From Sitta carolinensis (Eukaryota > Chordata > Aves > Passeriformes > Sittidae): a DNA stretch of 64,000 nucleotides. Location: the NCBI GenBank assembly GCA_032173965.1, contig CM063298.1, forward strand, positions 11,841,501 to 11,905,500, read 5' to 3'. The position numbers and the translations under genes are program-made. This document shows positions 1 to 9,060 of this stretch, piece by piece (the stretch's first letter is position 1; each line of letters starts with the position of its first letter). The notes below the pieces were generated by a model. The model worked only from the letters and a program-made list of their open reading frames with translations, searched no databases and had not been told where the DNA came from.

Positions 1-1
1 G

Positions 2-817
2 GGTAGAGATGCCACCTATAAGTGGGCTCGAGACCGAGGGGTGGATTTAACCATGGATAGCATTTCTCAGGTTATCCACGACTGTGAGACATGTGCTGCC
101 ATCAAGCAGGCCAAAAGGGTGAAGCCCCTCTGGTATGGGGGGCGATGGTCCAAATACAAGTATGGGGAGGCCTGGCAGGTTGACTACATCACACTGCCCC
201 AAACACGTCAAGGCAAGCGCTACGTGCTCACAATGGTAGAAGCCACCACAGGATGGTTGGAGACCTACCCTACGTCTCATGCCACTGCCCGGAACACCAT
301 CCTGGGCCTTGAAAAGCAGGTCCTTTGGAGGCATGGTACCCCTGAGAGAATTGAGTCAGACAATGGGACTCATTTTAAGAACAGTCTTATCAACACCTGG
401 GCTAGGGAACATGGCATCGAGTGGGTGTATCATATTCCCTACCATGCACCAGCTGCAGGTAAAGTAGAAAGGTACAACGGATTACTAAAAACCCAGCTGA
501 AGGCCTTGGGTGGGGGATCTTTCAAAAATTGGGAGCAGCATCTAGCAAAGGCCACTTGGTTAGTTAACACTCGGGGTTCCACCAACCGAGCAGGTCCTGC
601 CCAGTCTGAGTCCTTGAATACAGCAGACGGAGATAAAGTCCCAGTGGTGCATGTCAGAGGTTTGTTAGGGAAGACGGTGTGGATCAAGTCTGCCTCGAGT
701 ACAGACAAACCCATCCGTGGGGTTGTCTTTGCTCAGGGACAAGGTTGCACCTGGTGGGTAATGCAAAGAGATGGATCAACACGATGTGTACCTCAGGGAG
801 ATCTGATTGTGGGGTGA
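2..817 (+). CDS. pol: Endogenous retroviral pol, integrase domain (5' end outside window)
   Basis: Integrase joins the ends of retroviral cDNA to host DNA in the nucleus. The frame is open from base 2 to the TGA at 815-817, so the piece seen is the C-terminal part of pol; the apparent GTG or ATG starts near 41-53 are internal. The CxxC half of the N-terminal zinc-binding HHCC motif is at 83-94, and the HH half should lie just off the left edge. The RNase H-fold core carries all three catalytic acidic residues: Asp at 182-184, Asp at 359-361 and Glu at 467-469. Exactly 35 residues separate the last two, giving DD35E. A C-terminal SH3-like DNA-binding region is likely at about 640-800, where Trp and Val-rich residues are seen. 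No stop or frameshift occurs in 815 bases, which suggests a fairly young copy. Whether the full pol is intact cannot be judged here. Confidence 0.88.
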   Translation, partial: GRDATYKWARDRGVDLTMDSISQVIHDCETCAAIKQAKRVKPLWYGGRWSKYKYGEAWQVDYITLPQTRQGKRYVLTMVEATTGWLETYPTSHATARNTILGLEKQVLWRHGTPERIESDNGTHFKNSLINTWAREHGIEWVYHIPYHAPAAGKVERYNGLLKTQLKALGGGSFKNWEQHLAKATWLVNTRGSTNRAGPAQSESLNTADGDKVPVVHVRGLLGKTVWIKSASSTDKPIRGVVFAQGQGCTWWVMQRDGSTRCVPQGDLIVG

Positions 818-960
818 AGATGATCAATATTTGTTGGAAAATGTGTAAGTGTCGAAGGTCTGGGCAAGTGAAAAAATGGAGAAGGAAACATGTAAGTGTC
901 GAAGGTCTGAGCAAGTGACAGATGGAAGTTTTAAAATGTATGATGTGTGGTAGTATAATA
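818..960 (+). other. Retroviral spacer between pol stop and polypurine tract, no env
   Basis: About 140 bases with no env-like reading frame. It contains two copies of a 28-base direct repeat (listed separately). The short length shows that env is either ancestrally absent, as in ERV-L elements, or was deleted; without the full element these cannot be told apart. Confidence 0.6.
844..918 (+). repeat. 28-bp direct repeat pair inside the provirus
   Basis: Copies at 844-871 and 891-918 start with TGTAAGTGTCGAAGG and differ at one base (GGG versus GAG near the end). They are offset by 47 bases and lie between the pol stop codon and the polypurine tract. The duplication is visible directly; its function, if any, is unknown. 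Confidence 0.9.
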
Positions 961-961
961 T

Positions 962-978
962 GGGGATAAGGGGTGGAA
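962..978 (+). other. Polypurine tract, plus-strand primer site
   Basis: A purine-rich run (GGGGATAAGGGG followed by TGGAA) directly abuts the LTR. In retroviruses this RNase H-resistant tract primes plus-strand DNA synthesis and fixes the 5' end of U3. The AA just before the TG of the LTR matches the two bases normally left between tract and LTR on the internal side. One T interrupts the purines. Confidence 0.75.
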
Positions 979-1610
979 TGTCCTAGGGTGATGTTTGTAT
1001 CCCCATTTATGTGTGTTCTGCTATGTTGGATGTTATGTTCTGTGCCTGTGAGACGGGCTCTGAAGGACAAATGTTTTGTTTTGGTTCTGTTATCAGCCTG
1101 CTTCCCCCCACGACTGGCGGGACACAGAGACGGGGCAGTACATAGTGTGGCTGTTGTTTTTTGCTGCTCTCTTTTCTCCTTGACTCTAGCTCTGGCTGCT
1201 GCTTTTGCTCCTGCTCCTGCTTCGCTTCGCTCTTGCTTTGTTTTTTTCCTTTTTTTTTTCTTTTTTCTTGTAACTACTGGGACCTGCTCCGGACTGGGAC
1301 CTGAGAACACCTTGTGGCCGGCAACAGCCATCCCCAGCGCCGGAGGGAGTGACAACAGGGCGACCACCCCCAAGAGAGACTCGCTGCATTTGTCATCTCT
1401 TTTTCAGAGCTGTGAAAAAGTGTTGTCATCTGGTATTGTTCATTTTGTGTACTGGGGGGGGGAGGCTGTGCCTGTTAAATAAACAGGTTCTTTCCACTTC
1501 TCTCCGAGGAATCATTCCCGAACCGGCTGGGGGGAGGGGCCGTGTGGGTTTGATCTCCGGAGGGAGCTTCCTTTGGAGGTTTTCTCCCAGATTTGCCCTA
1601 AACTAGGACA
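979..1610 (+). repeat. 3' long terminal repeat (632 bp)
   Basis: The LTR starts TGTCCTAG (979-986) and ends CTAGGACA (1603-1610), a perfect 8-bp terminal inverted repeat of the TG...CA type that integrase recognises. U3 is CT-rich in its middle, with pyrimidine runs near 1170-1270. A polyadenylation signal lies at 1478-1483, so R and U5 together occupy roughly the last 110-130 bases. I cannot place a convincing TATA box. In a complete provirus the 5' copy would act as promoter and this copy as the RNA 3' end. Confidence 0.85.
1478..1483 (+). terminator. LTR polyadenylation signal AATAAA
   Basis: Canonical AATAAA about 130 bases before the LTR end, followed by T- and CT-rich sequence suited to cleavage. 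Its position marks the approximate U3/R and R/U5 boundaries. Confidence 0.75.
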
Positions 1611-1842
1611 CCCTGTTTACCCAAACACTGAGTCTGGAGCTGTTCAGAGCTTCCCTGATCCCTCCCAAATGCTGTGCTGAGGCACTGCAGTTGTTGGGAG
1701 TGTTTAGCTGCAGCAGAAACCTGCACTGCCCAGCTGCTCCAGGCCGGCCATGGGCTGGAGAGGGCCCTGAGTTTGGGGACAAGACAGTCACCACCAGTTG
1801 GGGCACTTCCAAACAATCTAGAGGCAAGAGGTAAATAGAAGT

Positions 1843-1990
1843 GCTTTTGCTTTGATCTATCGGCTTTAATCATTTGTAAACATCTATTAATTGGCTGTGT
1901 CAGGCTCAGATCCTTATCATCTTCTGGTCTAATTTCCCCTGTTCGATACATTTCCTCCACTATAAAAATACCCATCACCCACCCCTGTCA
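1843..1990. promoter_or_regulatory. Candidate conserved non-coding block with forkhead and homeodomain motifs
   Basis: An AT-rich block contains a perfect forkhead core TGTAAACA at 1875-1882 and, 4 bases later, a homeodomain-type ATTAATTGG at 1886-1894. A TATAAAA string occurs at 1961-1967. Close pairing of such motifs is common in developmental enhancers. No conservation was measured, so this is a guess from composition. Confidence 0.25.
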
Positions 1991-2575
1991 GCACAGATTA
2001 AATCTAACGCTCTTTCTTTCAGCTCCTCTCCCCAGTGAGGCTGTAAAGCTGTCAGCTCCACACTTGACAAGAGCCAGGCCGCCCTCCTTCCCTTTGTCTC
2101 CTGGAGGAGGAAAATATTTAGGTGTCACTGGCTGGATGGCCGCAGGGAAGTCAGCAGACCTCGACCCTTCCACTGCTCGGAGCCATGAGAGAGGAGTTCC
2201 CAGCAGCCGGGATGCTCCCCGTGTCGGAGGCTCAGCCATCCCTGTGGCCGCTTCCCTGGCTTCCCAAGGACTCCTGCACACCTCCCCCAGCTGCTGACAC
2301 ATGTGTGACACCTGAACACCTCCCCAGGCAGCAAGGTGCTGGCTCCTGGGCCGGCAGGGTGGTGAAGGGTGGTGTCAGGTCTGTCTGAAGGAGATGTGCC
2401 CAAAGCACAGCTGAAGGGACAAATATTTCCAAACGTGCTGGCTGAGTGTTAACACCGTGTGCTGCTCCTGGGTTTATACAAAGCACAAAGGAGGTGGCTG
2501 CAGATGGCACAGGTCTGTGTTTTTGCAGTGAAATCGGTGCTGCAGGACCCCTGAAATCCCTCCTGGGCTCTCAGC

Positions 2576-2623
2576 AGCTCCCATGGCTGATGTCTGAGCA
2601 TCCCTGCAGGCAGCCATGGGGCT
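2576..2623. other. Short imperfect hairpin
   Basis: The arm at 2576-2589 and the arm at 2611-2623 (CAGCCATGGGGCT) are complementary over 13 base pairs with one bulged T, around a loop of about 21 bases. The stem is shorter than a usual pre-microRNA stem. It may be chance. Confidence 0.4.
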
Positions 2624-2800
2624 GAATGCTCTGCTCCTGCTCAGCCAACAAAAACGCCTCCCCAAAGAGGGACAGGAGGGAAAACCAGGGAGCAGGGATG
2701 TGCATCAGCCGTGGCACAGCAGGAAACAGCTGGAGAAGAAAACAGCTCCTTGTCACAGTGTGCCAGCGCAGTGGAAAGGAGCAGCCTGGGAAAGGCAGCG

Positions 2801-3162
2801 GGAGGGCAGAGGTGTGCAGGTGAGAGGGCAGAGGTGTGCAGGTGAGAGGGCAGAGGTGTGCAGGCAGGTGAGAGGGCAGAGGTGTGCAGGTGAGAGGGCA
2901 GAGGTGTGCAGGTGAGAGGGCAGAGGTGTGCAGGCAGGTGAGAGGGCAGAGGTGTTCAGGTGAGAGGGCACAGGTGTTCAGGCAGGTGAGAGGGCAGAGG
3001 TGTGCAGGCAGCAGGAGGGCAGAGGTGTGCAGGCAGGAGGAGGGCAGAGATGTGCAGGTGAGAGAGCAGAGGTGTTCAGATGAGAGGGCAGAGGTGTGCA
3101 GGTGAGAGGGCAGAGGTGTGCAGGTGAGAGGGCAGAGGTGTGCAGGCAGGAGGTGTGCAGGT
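2801..3162 (+). repeat. Minisatellite, 22-bp and 26-bp units
   Basis: About 15 imperfect copies of GGGCAGAGGTGTGCAGGTGAGA. Some units carry an extra CAGG and become 26 bp. The array degrades at its 3' end, around 3003-3060 and 3140-3162. Open frames across it on both strands reflect the stop-free unit and are not genes. Eleven copies contain CAGGTGAGA, which matches a vertebrate 5' splice-site consensus. Confidence 0.92.
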
Positions 3163-5288
3163 GTGTGTGGGAGGTGCTGAGCTCATCAGCCGTGGGTTCA
3201 CCTAATCCTCCTTCAGGGGGGTTGCAGGGAGTCAAAGCAGGGTTTTAAAACCCCCTCTGCCCCGGCCCTCCCCACCTCACACAAAGCAGATCTCAGCAGA
3301 CAGTGCCTGCCCTGCTCTGGGGAGCCCAGGATGGTGGGCAGTGCCCAGGGCAGGTTTGCTCTGGCAGGTGCTGCAGTGATCCCATGGGCTGAACCCCGTG
3401 GTCAGCAGCTCTGCTGCCACCTCCACTGCTGCTGAGCCCAAAGAGTCTGCTCTGGAGATAACCAGGGCTCCAGGATGGCACTGAGAGGTTTCCAGAGTGG
3501 AGCAGCAGAGCGGATGTTCCTGCTGCCGTGGATTGCTCCAGAGCTGCTCCTGCTGCTGTGCAGCTCAGCACCTCAGGCCAAGAGTACTCACAATGCATTT
3601 AATGTGCATGTTAGCACTCCATTAAATATTGACTATGCTTAAATAAATGATGCAGCCAACTTTCAAGGAAGAAAGTGCTTATTTTGTCAACACAAAATAT
3701 CCCTCTGTGCCCTTATCCCCATTAGTCTGTCCGGGGCCAGAAAGTTCCCTGAACGAGGTCTTTGTAGCTGGTTTCACATGACATCACTTGTCCAAAAGAG
3801 ACTCTGTTAGAGTGGAAAACTCGGTTTGGCCCTAAAAAGCCGTGTGTTTTAACCTGAGCATGCCAGGAAGATGACTGCAAAACTTTCTTTGAAAGAAGCT
3901 TGAGAATAAATTTGTCAAAACCAACTCTTTTCCACAAATTGTTTTGACATAACTGAATCTGCATTTTGACAGAGAAATCCTTCAATGGAAAATCCCAGAA
4001 GCAGCTCAAATGTTCCTGACTCTCTTCAGGACTTGCCATGTATGTCCTCCAGCTGTCCCCAGTGTCACACCCTCGTGGTCTTGGTGGGATTTATGAAGGG
4101 CACATGTTAATTTGCGGGCTTATCAAGTAAACTCATCAAGAAAGCTGGATCAGAAGTCTGAATTCAGCCCTCCCTTAAGTTAGGAGGTAAAAGGCAAAAT
4201 GACCAACCCCCAGGTTCCCTCATCAGTCAGTGGGGAGGGAGAAATCACACTCCTTTCCTGAATATGCAGGAAGGTGGAATTTATTTGGGTGAATCGAGAC
4301 AGAGCTTGTGCCTGTGCCGTGTGGAGGGCCCATGCCTACCTGCACTAGACGTGGTTTGGTGTCCCTCAGGTGAGACCCCAGGCTGGGTGTGGGGCTGGGA
4401 CAGCCTGCCCCACCTCTGCTTCCCTCCTCTGCCTCACCATCCCTCTCCTCAGGCTCCCTCTCAGCTCCCCTCTCTACATTTGTTTTCACAGCACCTTACA
4501 AGTAGCTGGTTTTAATAATGTATCATTGGAGGTTCTTTTATATGCTTTTGGTGCATCAATTATTGAAGCCCAGCACTGCTGTTTTCTGTTAATAATGGGG
4601 GTTTGGAGTTGTTTCCTTCTGTTGGTCAGATGTTTCCTGGGAATGGTGTCACTCTGGCTGCTGCAGGACACGCAACTCTTCCATCAGTGACCTGGGGGCA
4701 TCACCACTGGCCTGAGCTCAGCCCCTGAGCTGGGCAGGTGTTCCTGTTCCGGGGGTAATTCCAGCCACCCTGCAGAACTATCCCCTCTGCAGGGCTCTGT
4801 TGGCAGGAGCAGCTTGGGAGGACACTCTGCAGAGTGGGGAATGGCCCCTGGGCCAGCAGACCTCGTGAGGAGGCACTGGCCTCGGCAGAGCTGAGGTGTG
4901 ACTGCAAGAAAAACCCTCTCTGTCACTTCTCCCCTGCCTTCGGTCTCCAGGGACGTTTCTGGAGACAGGGAATGTATTTCACAGTGTGGCCGCAGGTTTA
5001 AAAGGATCTGCTGTGCTTTGTAAGTAAAAGTTGACACTTGATACCTCAAGGCAAGCTCAGCACAGGACTTGTGGTGCAGCTGAGGGTTGGTCCCACTCCT
5101 TTTCTCTCTGGAAGAAGCACTGAACACACACTGAATTTGGTAGGACCCCAAGTTTATGCTTCCTTTATCCTCCCTTCTCCTCACTATCTGGAAAGGAAAT
5201 TGGTTCACATTTTTTGCTTGCAAATGCAATGCCCACTTGACTGACACCTTGAATTTTTCCCTTCCATTTCATCTTCATCCTCTTCATC
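3163..5288. other. Intergenic or intronic DNA with no recognised gene
   Basis: No gene or named repeat recognised. 3595-3660 and 4495-4600 are AT-rich, and the second carries TTAATAATG and CATCAATTATTG strings of possible homeodomain type. Around 3880-3990 there is a T/A-rich stretch that may be a decayed transposon; I cannot assign it. Confidence 0.55.
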
Positions 5289-5379
5289 TTGTTGTTGTTA
5301 TTATTGTTGTTGTTATTGTTGTTATTGTTGTTATTGTTGTTATTGTTGTTATTGTTGTTGTTGTTATTGTTGTTGTTTT
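5289..5379 (+). repeat. Interrupted TTG/TTATTG simple repeat
   Basis: About 90 bases made of GTTGTTATT and GTT units. The Val/Ile-rich translation across it is an artefact of the repeat. Confidence 0.95.
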
Positions 5380-8139
5380 CCTCTCCTACGTGGCCAGCAC
5401 AGCCCAGTAGTTTCTAATGAGAAAGGCCAGGGAAAGCAGCTGAGGCACATCCCACTTCTTTTATTAAAAAGGTGCTGCTGGAGCAGGGTTTGTGGAGCAA
5501 GTTTGCTTTGTTGGCCTGATCCACACTCCCTCCTGGTTCCATACCACTGAGAATTAAACAGATAACATTCCCATGCTGTTAATCTGGCAACAATAATCAG
5601 AGAAGCTGCTGTAGTTTACAGAGAGCTCAGCACAGCCACAGCTGGACAGATGTCTGATGGCAGCAGACACCTTATTTAAACACCACTCCTGGCACCAGCC
5701 TCATGTTTCCCATTCTGCAAGCCCTAAAAATTACATGGGGCAGCTGATCACTCTATTGCTGACACATCGTGGTGGGAGGGTTGCCAGCCACCTGGAAAAA
5801 TACTGGTGTGGGTTTAGTGGCTTTTCTGAGAGCATCTCCAAGTGACTGTGCCTGCATTCAGGGGAGCAGGTTTCTCATTTAAGTAAATGTGCACAATTTG
5901 GAGCCCATCACAGTGGTGCAAATGAATCCACAGCCATGGGGCATGTGAACTGGAAAAGAAAGAGAAGGGAAGGCAGCCTCAGGTCCCAACTTTTCCCCTC
6001 CAATCTGCCCTATGACTTCAGGAATTTAACACTGTGTGCCTCAGTTTCCCTGCTGTGAAATGCAGTGATCCTCCCCTGCAGATCCATCATGGCCTGAGAA
6101 GAAGCCCATGCAGGCAGAGCTGCTCCTCACCACTGTGCTAAAGGCACCATAAAGAGATTTTCCCTCCTCTCCCCTGCTATCCCCTGGAACAGGACAGGGC
6201 GTTCACTAACACCTCCTGGAAGGCCCAGCTCTCCATACCTGTCCCTCTGCCCTGTTTGCCTGATGCACTGGCAGGTGCTGCCTGTGCTGCAGTTCAGATA
6301 ATCCCAGAAGTGATCAGTATTGATCAGCATATGCAGCACTGCCAGGCAGTAAAGCACCTGGGAGCCCTCAGACATTTCTGCTCCTCGTGGGTGACTGGGA
6401 CTGGTGGGCTTCTCCACATCGTGCCAGAGCAGTAATTCAGAACTGGAAATTTCCCCGTGTTTGGAAAGGCATGGGGAGGAGGAGGCAGTTCTGGTGGAGC
6501 CCTGCTAAAGACAGCAGGGAGAAATAAAAGTAAAGAGCCCCCACAGGGTTTATTTTTATATAATGTTCTCCCTGCCACGGATTCCCACAGCTCCTGGCTG
6601 GGCTCACCCTCCATCCTCCACCCTGACTGGGATCCAGCTCCACTCCACTTTTCTGTCAGTGCATCTGAAGTGCAGCCCCGAGCCCAAGCCGGGGGAGGGA
6701 GGGATGTTTCTGGACATGGATTCTCCGGGGCTTCCCAAACCCACAGCCTCAGGCCATGCCAGGAGAGTCCTGAGCATCCCCCAGCCCCCTCTTTTCCTGT
6801 CTCTCCCCTTGCTGCCATGCAGGACCCTGCAGGTTTGGGGTCAGTTCCTGTGTGCTGGTCACTCCTGGGCAGCAAAATAGCTCCATTAATTGTGCATGTG
6901 ACTAAAAGATTGATGGATGAGAGAGAACAAGTCTCCCCCACCCCAATTAGTACTTCATCAAACACAGGACTTGCCCCTCAGGACACCACAGTGGGCTGGG
7001 TGTATCTGCATACCTTCTGGACAGAGAGGTAATGGAGTGAGATTACCAGTCAATATTTAAATACAGACAAGATCTGAGCTCTTTCTGACTTGCCAGTTGG
7101 TCTATTGTGGCAGTGACGTCCAGTGCCTGGATCCCTCATTTTTTATCAAGCTACATTACCCACAGGGCTTTCGCATTCCCACACCACTTGACCCCTTGAC
7201 TCTGTTATCTCCGTCTTGGAACAAACAAGAAACATTTTATTCCCACCAGCAAACTGTCATTCACATCAACAGCTTCTGCTGGGAGTCCTTGGCTCTCTTT
7301 TCTCCATCTTCCTGTCTGCCCCACTGGGAGCTCTGACTTCCCGAGGTGGAAAACACAGGCAGAATAAATCCACTCCCTAAATGCTTTCGGCCCACTTGCT
7401 CTTTCTTAAAGTGACAGGACAGATTTACAGCTATTTTTTATTCCCTCCATCCCCAATGATTTATTCCTTCCTCTTCCTGGGTGTCTTTCAATCAGTCATA
7501 AAGGGAAACAGAAATGTCTGGCTGAACAAATCACCTGGTAACAGCCGGACTGGTCAGAGGTGGTAATTGCAATTACAATAATTCCCAAGTATCCTTCTGC
7601 TGCTCGGGTGCCTTTCTCCACAGCAGAGCTGTAGTTGGAGATACCAGCCTTAACCTGAGCAACACAAAGTTTTTTAGGACGAGTTCCTTTATATCCAGTG
7701 TAATTCTGTAATTTACTGGTTCCCTGTTGGTTTTAGTACAAAAGTGGGCACCTTAAACATGCCAAGCAGTCCTAGAGGCAGATTAGATTTAAGTCTTGCA
7801 ATGAGGGCTTTGGAGGGAAGTCACATAACATATTTGGTGATGAAATAGCAGGGAGTGAGCCTTGCCAGGGTGCAAAGAGCAATGCTGTGGGGTGAGGCTG
7901 TTAAGCTGTTGGGGAGTTACCCCTGAGGGCAGGTCAGTGCTGTCACCCTGGGGTGGGGGCAGTTGGTCGGACAGGGCTCTGGACAGCAGCACGGCTGCTT
8001 GGTGCAGCTCTCGGCTCTTCCTGTCTCGGGGGTAAAGCCTGACTGTCCCTCCATTCAGGGTTTTGCTGTCAGATGGGAGGCACAAGGACCTTGCACAGGC
8101 TGTGCAGGGAGGATTTTACTTCATTTTCAGTCAGCTGCA
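5380..8139. other. Intergenic or intronic DNA with no recognised gene
   Basis: No protein family recognised on either strand. The largest open frames (about 190-210 codons near 6.3-7.0 kb, overlapping on opposite strands) have compositions expected of random GC-rich DNA. One palindromic homeodomain-type site at 7563-7576 is listed separately. Confidence 0.55.
7563..7576. promoter_or_regulatory. Perfect palindrome GTAATTGCAATTAC
   Basis: A 14-bp perfect palindrome of the form TAAT-N4-ATTA, the spacing described for cooperative dimers of paired-class homeodomains (P4 sites). The palindrome is directly visible; binding is inferred. Confidence 0.35.
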
Positions 8140-8470
8140 ACAAACCCCGCCGCGCTGAAGGAGCACAGCCCCCTGCCGCCGGAGGGGACCCGACCGAGAG
8201 TCCTTGCAGAGGAGCCTTTCAGGGACCTTGTCTGCTTGGAGCTCTTCAACATGCCCCCGAGCCCTCACCCAGCCGGCTGGGTCCCAAACCCATCGCCCGC
8301 TTCGTGTGGGGTGGAACCGGCCCCGGCCCCTCCGGAGGAGCCCCCAGCACCCGCCCGCTGCCCTGCCGCCCCCGGGCCGCTCTGGAAGGACACGGAGCGG
8401 CCAAGGAGGGAGGGATGGCAGAGCAGAGCGGGGGGCAGCGCGGTAATGTCCCTCCCTCACCCCACCTCTC
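8140..8470. promoter_or_regulatory. CpG-rich island, candidate promoter or first exon
   Basis: By eye this block contains roughly 26 CpG dinucleotides in about 310 bases, far above its AT-richer flanks. In birds such islands usually mark promoters or first exons. A GT at about 8441 (GCGCGGTAATG) could be a weak splice donor. No TATA box, recognisable protein or clear exon is seen, so the strand is undecided. Confidence 0.4.
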
Positions 8471-8589
8471 CACCCGCCCCTTTACTCCGGGGATGAGGAC
8501 ACCCTGCCCCTTTTCCAGGTATCCCTGAGGACCGTGGCTGCCAAGGCAAAGGGAACCGCAGCAATGCCTGCAGATAAATGACTATGCCC

Positions 8590-8670
8590 ATTGTAAGGAC
8601 TCGGCAAAGCCCCCATTGAAATAAATGGCAAAACTCCCAGAGATTTCAAAGGGATCGGTCCTGAATGTTT
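8590..8670. repeat. Possible remnant of an ancient interspersed repeat
   Basis: The stretch with CCCCCATTGAAATAAATGGC and then CTCCCAGAGATTTCAAAGGG resembles the CATTGAAxTCAATGG pattern found in old repeats of birds and reptiles. This is recalled pattern similarity only; no family is named. Confidence 0.25.
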
Positions 8671-8879
8671 GTAATTCTCTCCTAGACTTATCATATATCC
8701 TCAGCACTGTGTGCTATTTCCATAACAAGAGGTATGGCATTCCCTTACTTCCATGTTTGTTAAGTAACAAAGAGAGATTTCAAGGCTCGTAGCCTTCCCA
8801 AATTTGTCAGGCACCGAGCAGTCTCCCCGTGGCTCCGTGTGAGCTGTTCCCAAGCCCAGCGCCTCGTTAGCGCCCGGGC

Positions 8880-9060
8880 TGCTCCCACGTTATGAATATG
8901 CATCAGGGCTACGCTCGGGGTTTTGTTGGCATCAACAGTGACTTTGTCATTTAATGGTCTCCAGGGTTGTTTTAATCAACATGCACATTTCACGTGTCAG
9001 CTTATTTCACCCCACAGATTATTATTTTATTTACAAATATTCTGGCAATTTCTTGGATTT
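8880..9060. promoter_or_regulatory. Candidate conserved non-coding block with POU-like motif
   Basis: Contains ATGAATATGCAT (8892-8903), one base from the palindromic POU dimer site ATGCATATGCAT, plus several AT-rich motifs downstream. The composition resembles conserved enhancers, but conservation is untested. Confidence 0.22.

Larger units (their letters stand above)
1..1610 (+). mobile_element. 3' part of an ERV-L-like endogenous retrovirus (provirus truncated by window edge)
   Basis: The order is integrase reading frame, short non-coding leader, polypurine tract, then a 3' LTR ending at 1610. Only about 160 bases separate the pol stop codon (815-817) from the LTR start (979), so there is no room for env. 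Lack of env is typical of ERV-L (class III, spuma-related) elements, and the integrase core motif around the catalytic glutamate fits that group. The 5' LTR, gag, protease, reverse transcriptase and RNase H would lie to the left of the window. The sequence directly after the LTR (ccctg...) is the candidate 3' copy of the target-site duplication; its partner is not visible. Class assignment is from motif recognition, not a database comparison. Confidence 0.85.
1611..2800. other. Intergenic or intronic DNA with no recognised gene
   Basis: No recognisable protein family on either strand; open frames here are short and lack family motifs. It contains a candidate regulatory block (1843-1990) and a short hairpin (2576-2623), listed separately. 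Confidence 0.6.

Noticed and set aside
47..334. Minus-strand 95-residue frame
   Set aside because: Antisense shadow of the retroviral integrase frame.
1961..1967. TATAAAA as a TATA box
   Set aside because: No initiator, CpG support or recognisable downstream exon; a chance match in AT-rich DNA is likely.
2576..2623. microRNA precursor
   Set aside because: The stem is only 13 base pairs with one bulge, too short for a typical precursor.
2616..3235. Short repetitive proteins on both strands
   Set aside because: They fall within the 22/26-bp minisatellite and reflect its stop-free unit.
6324..7032. Opposite-strand frames of 213 and 191 residues
   Set aside because: Mutually overlapping, no family motif, typical of GC-rich non-coding DNA.
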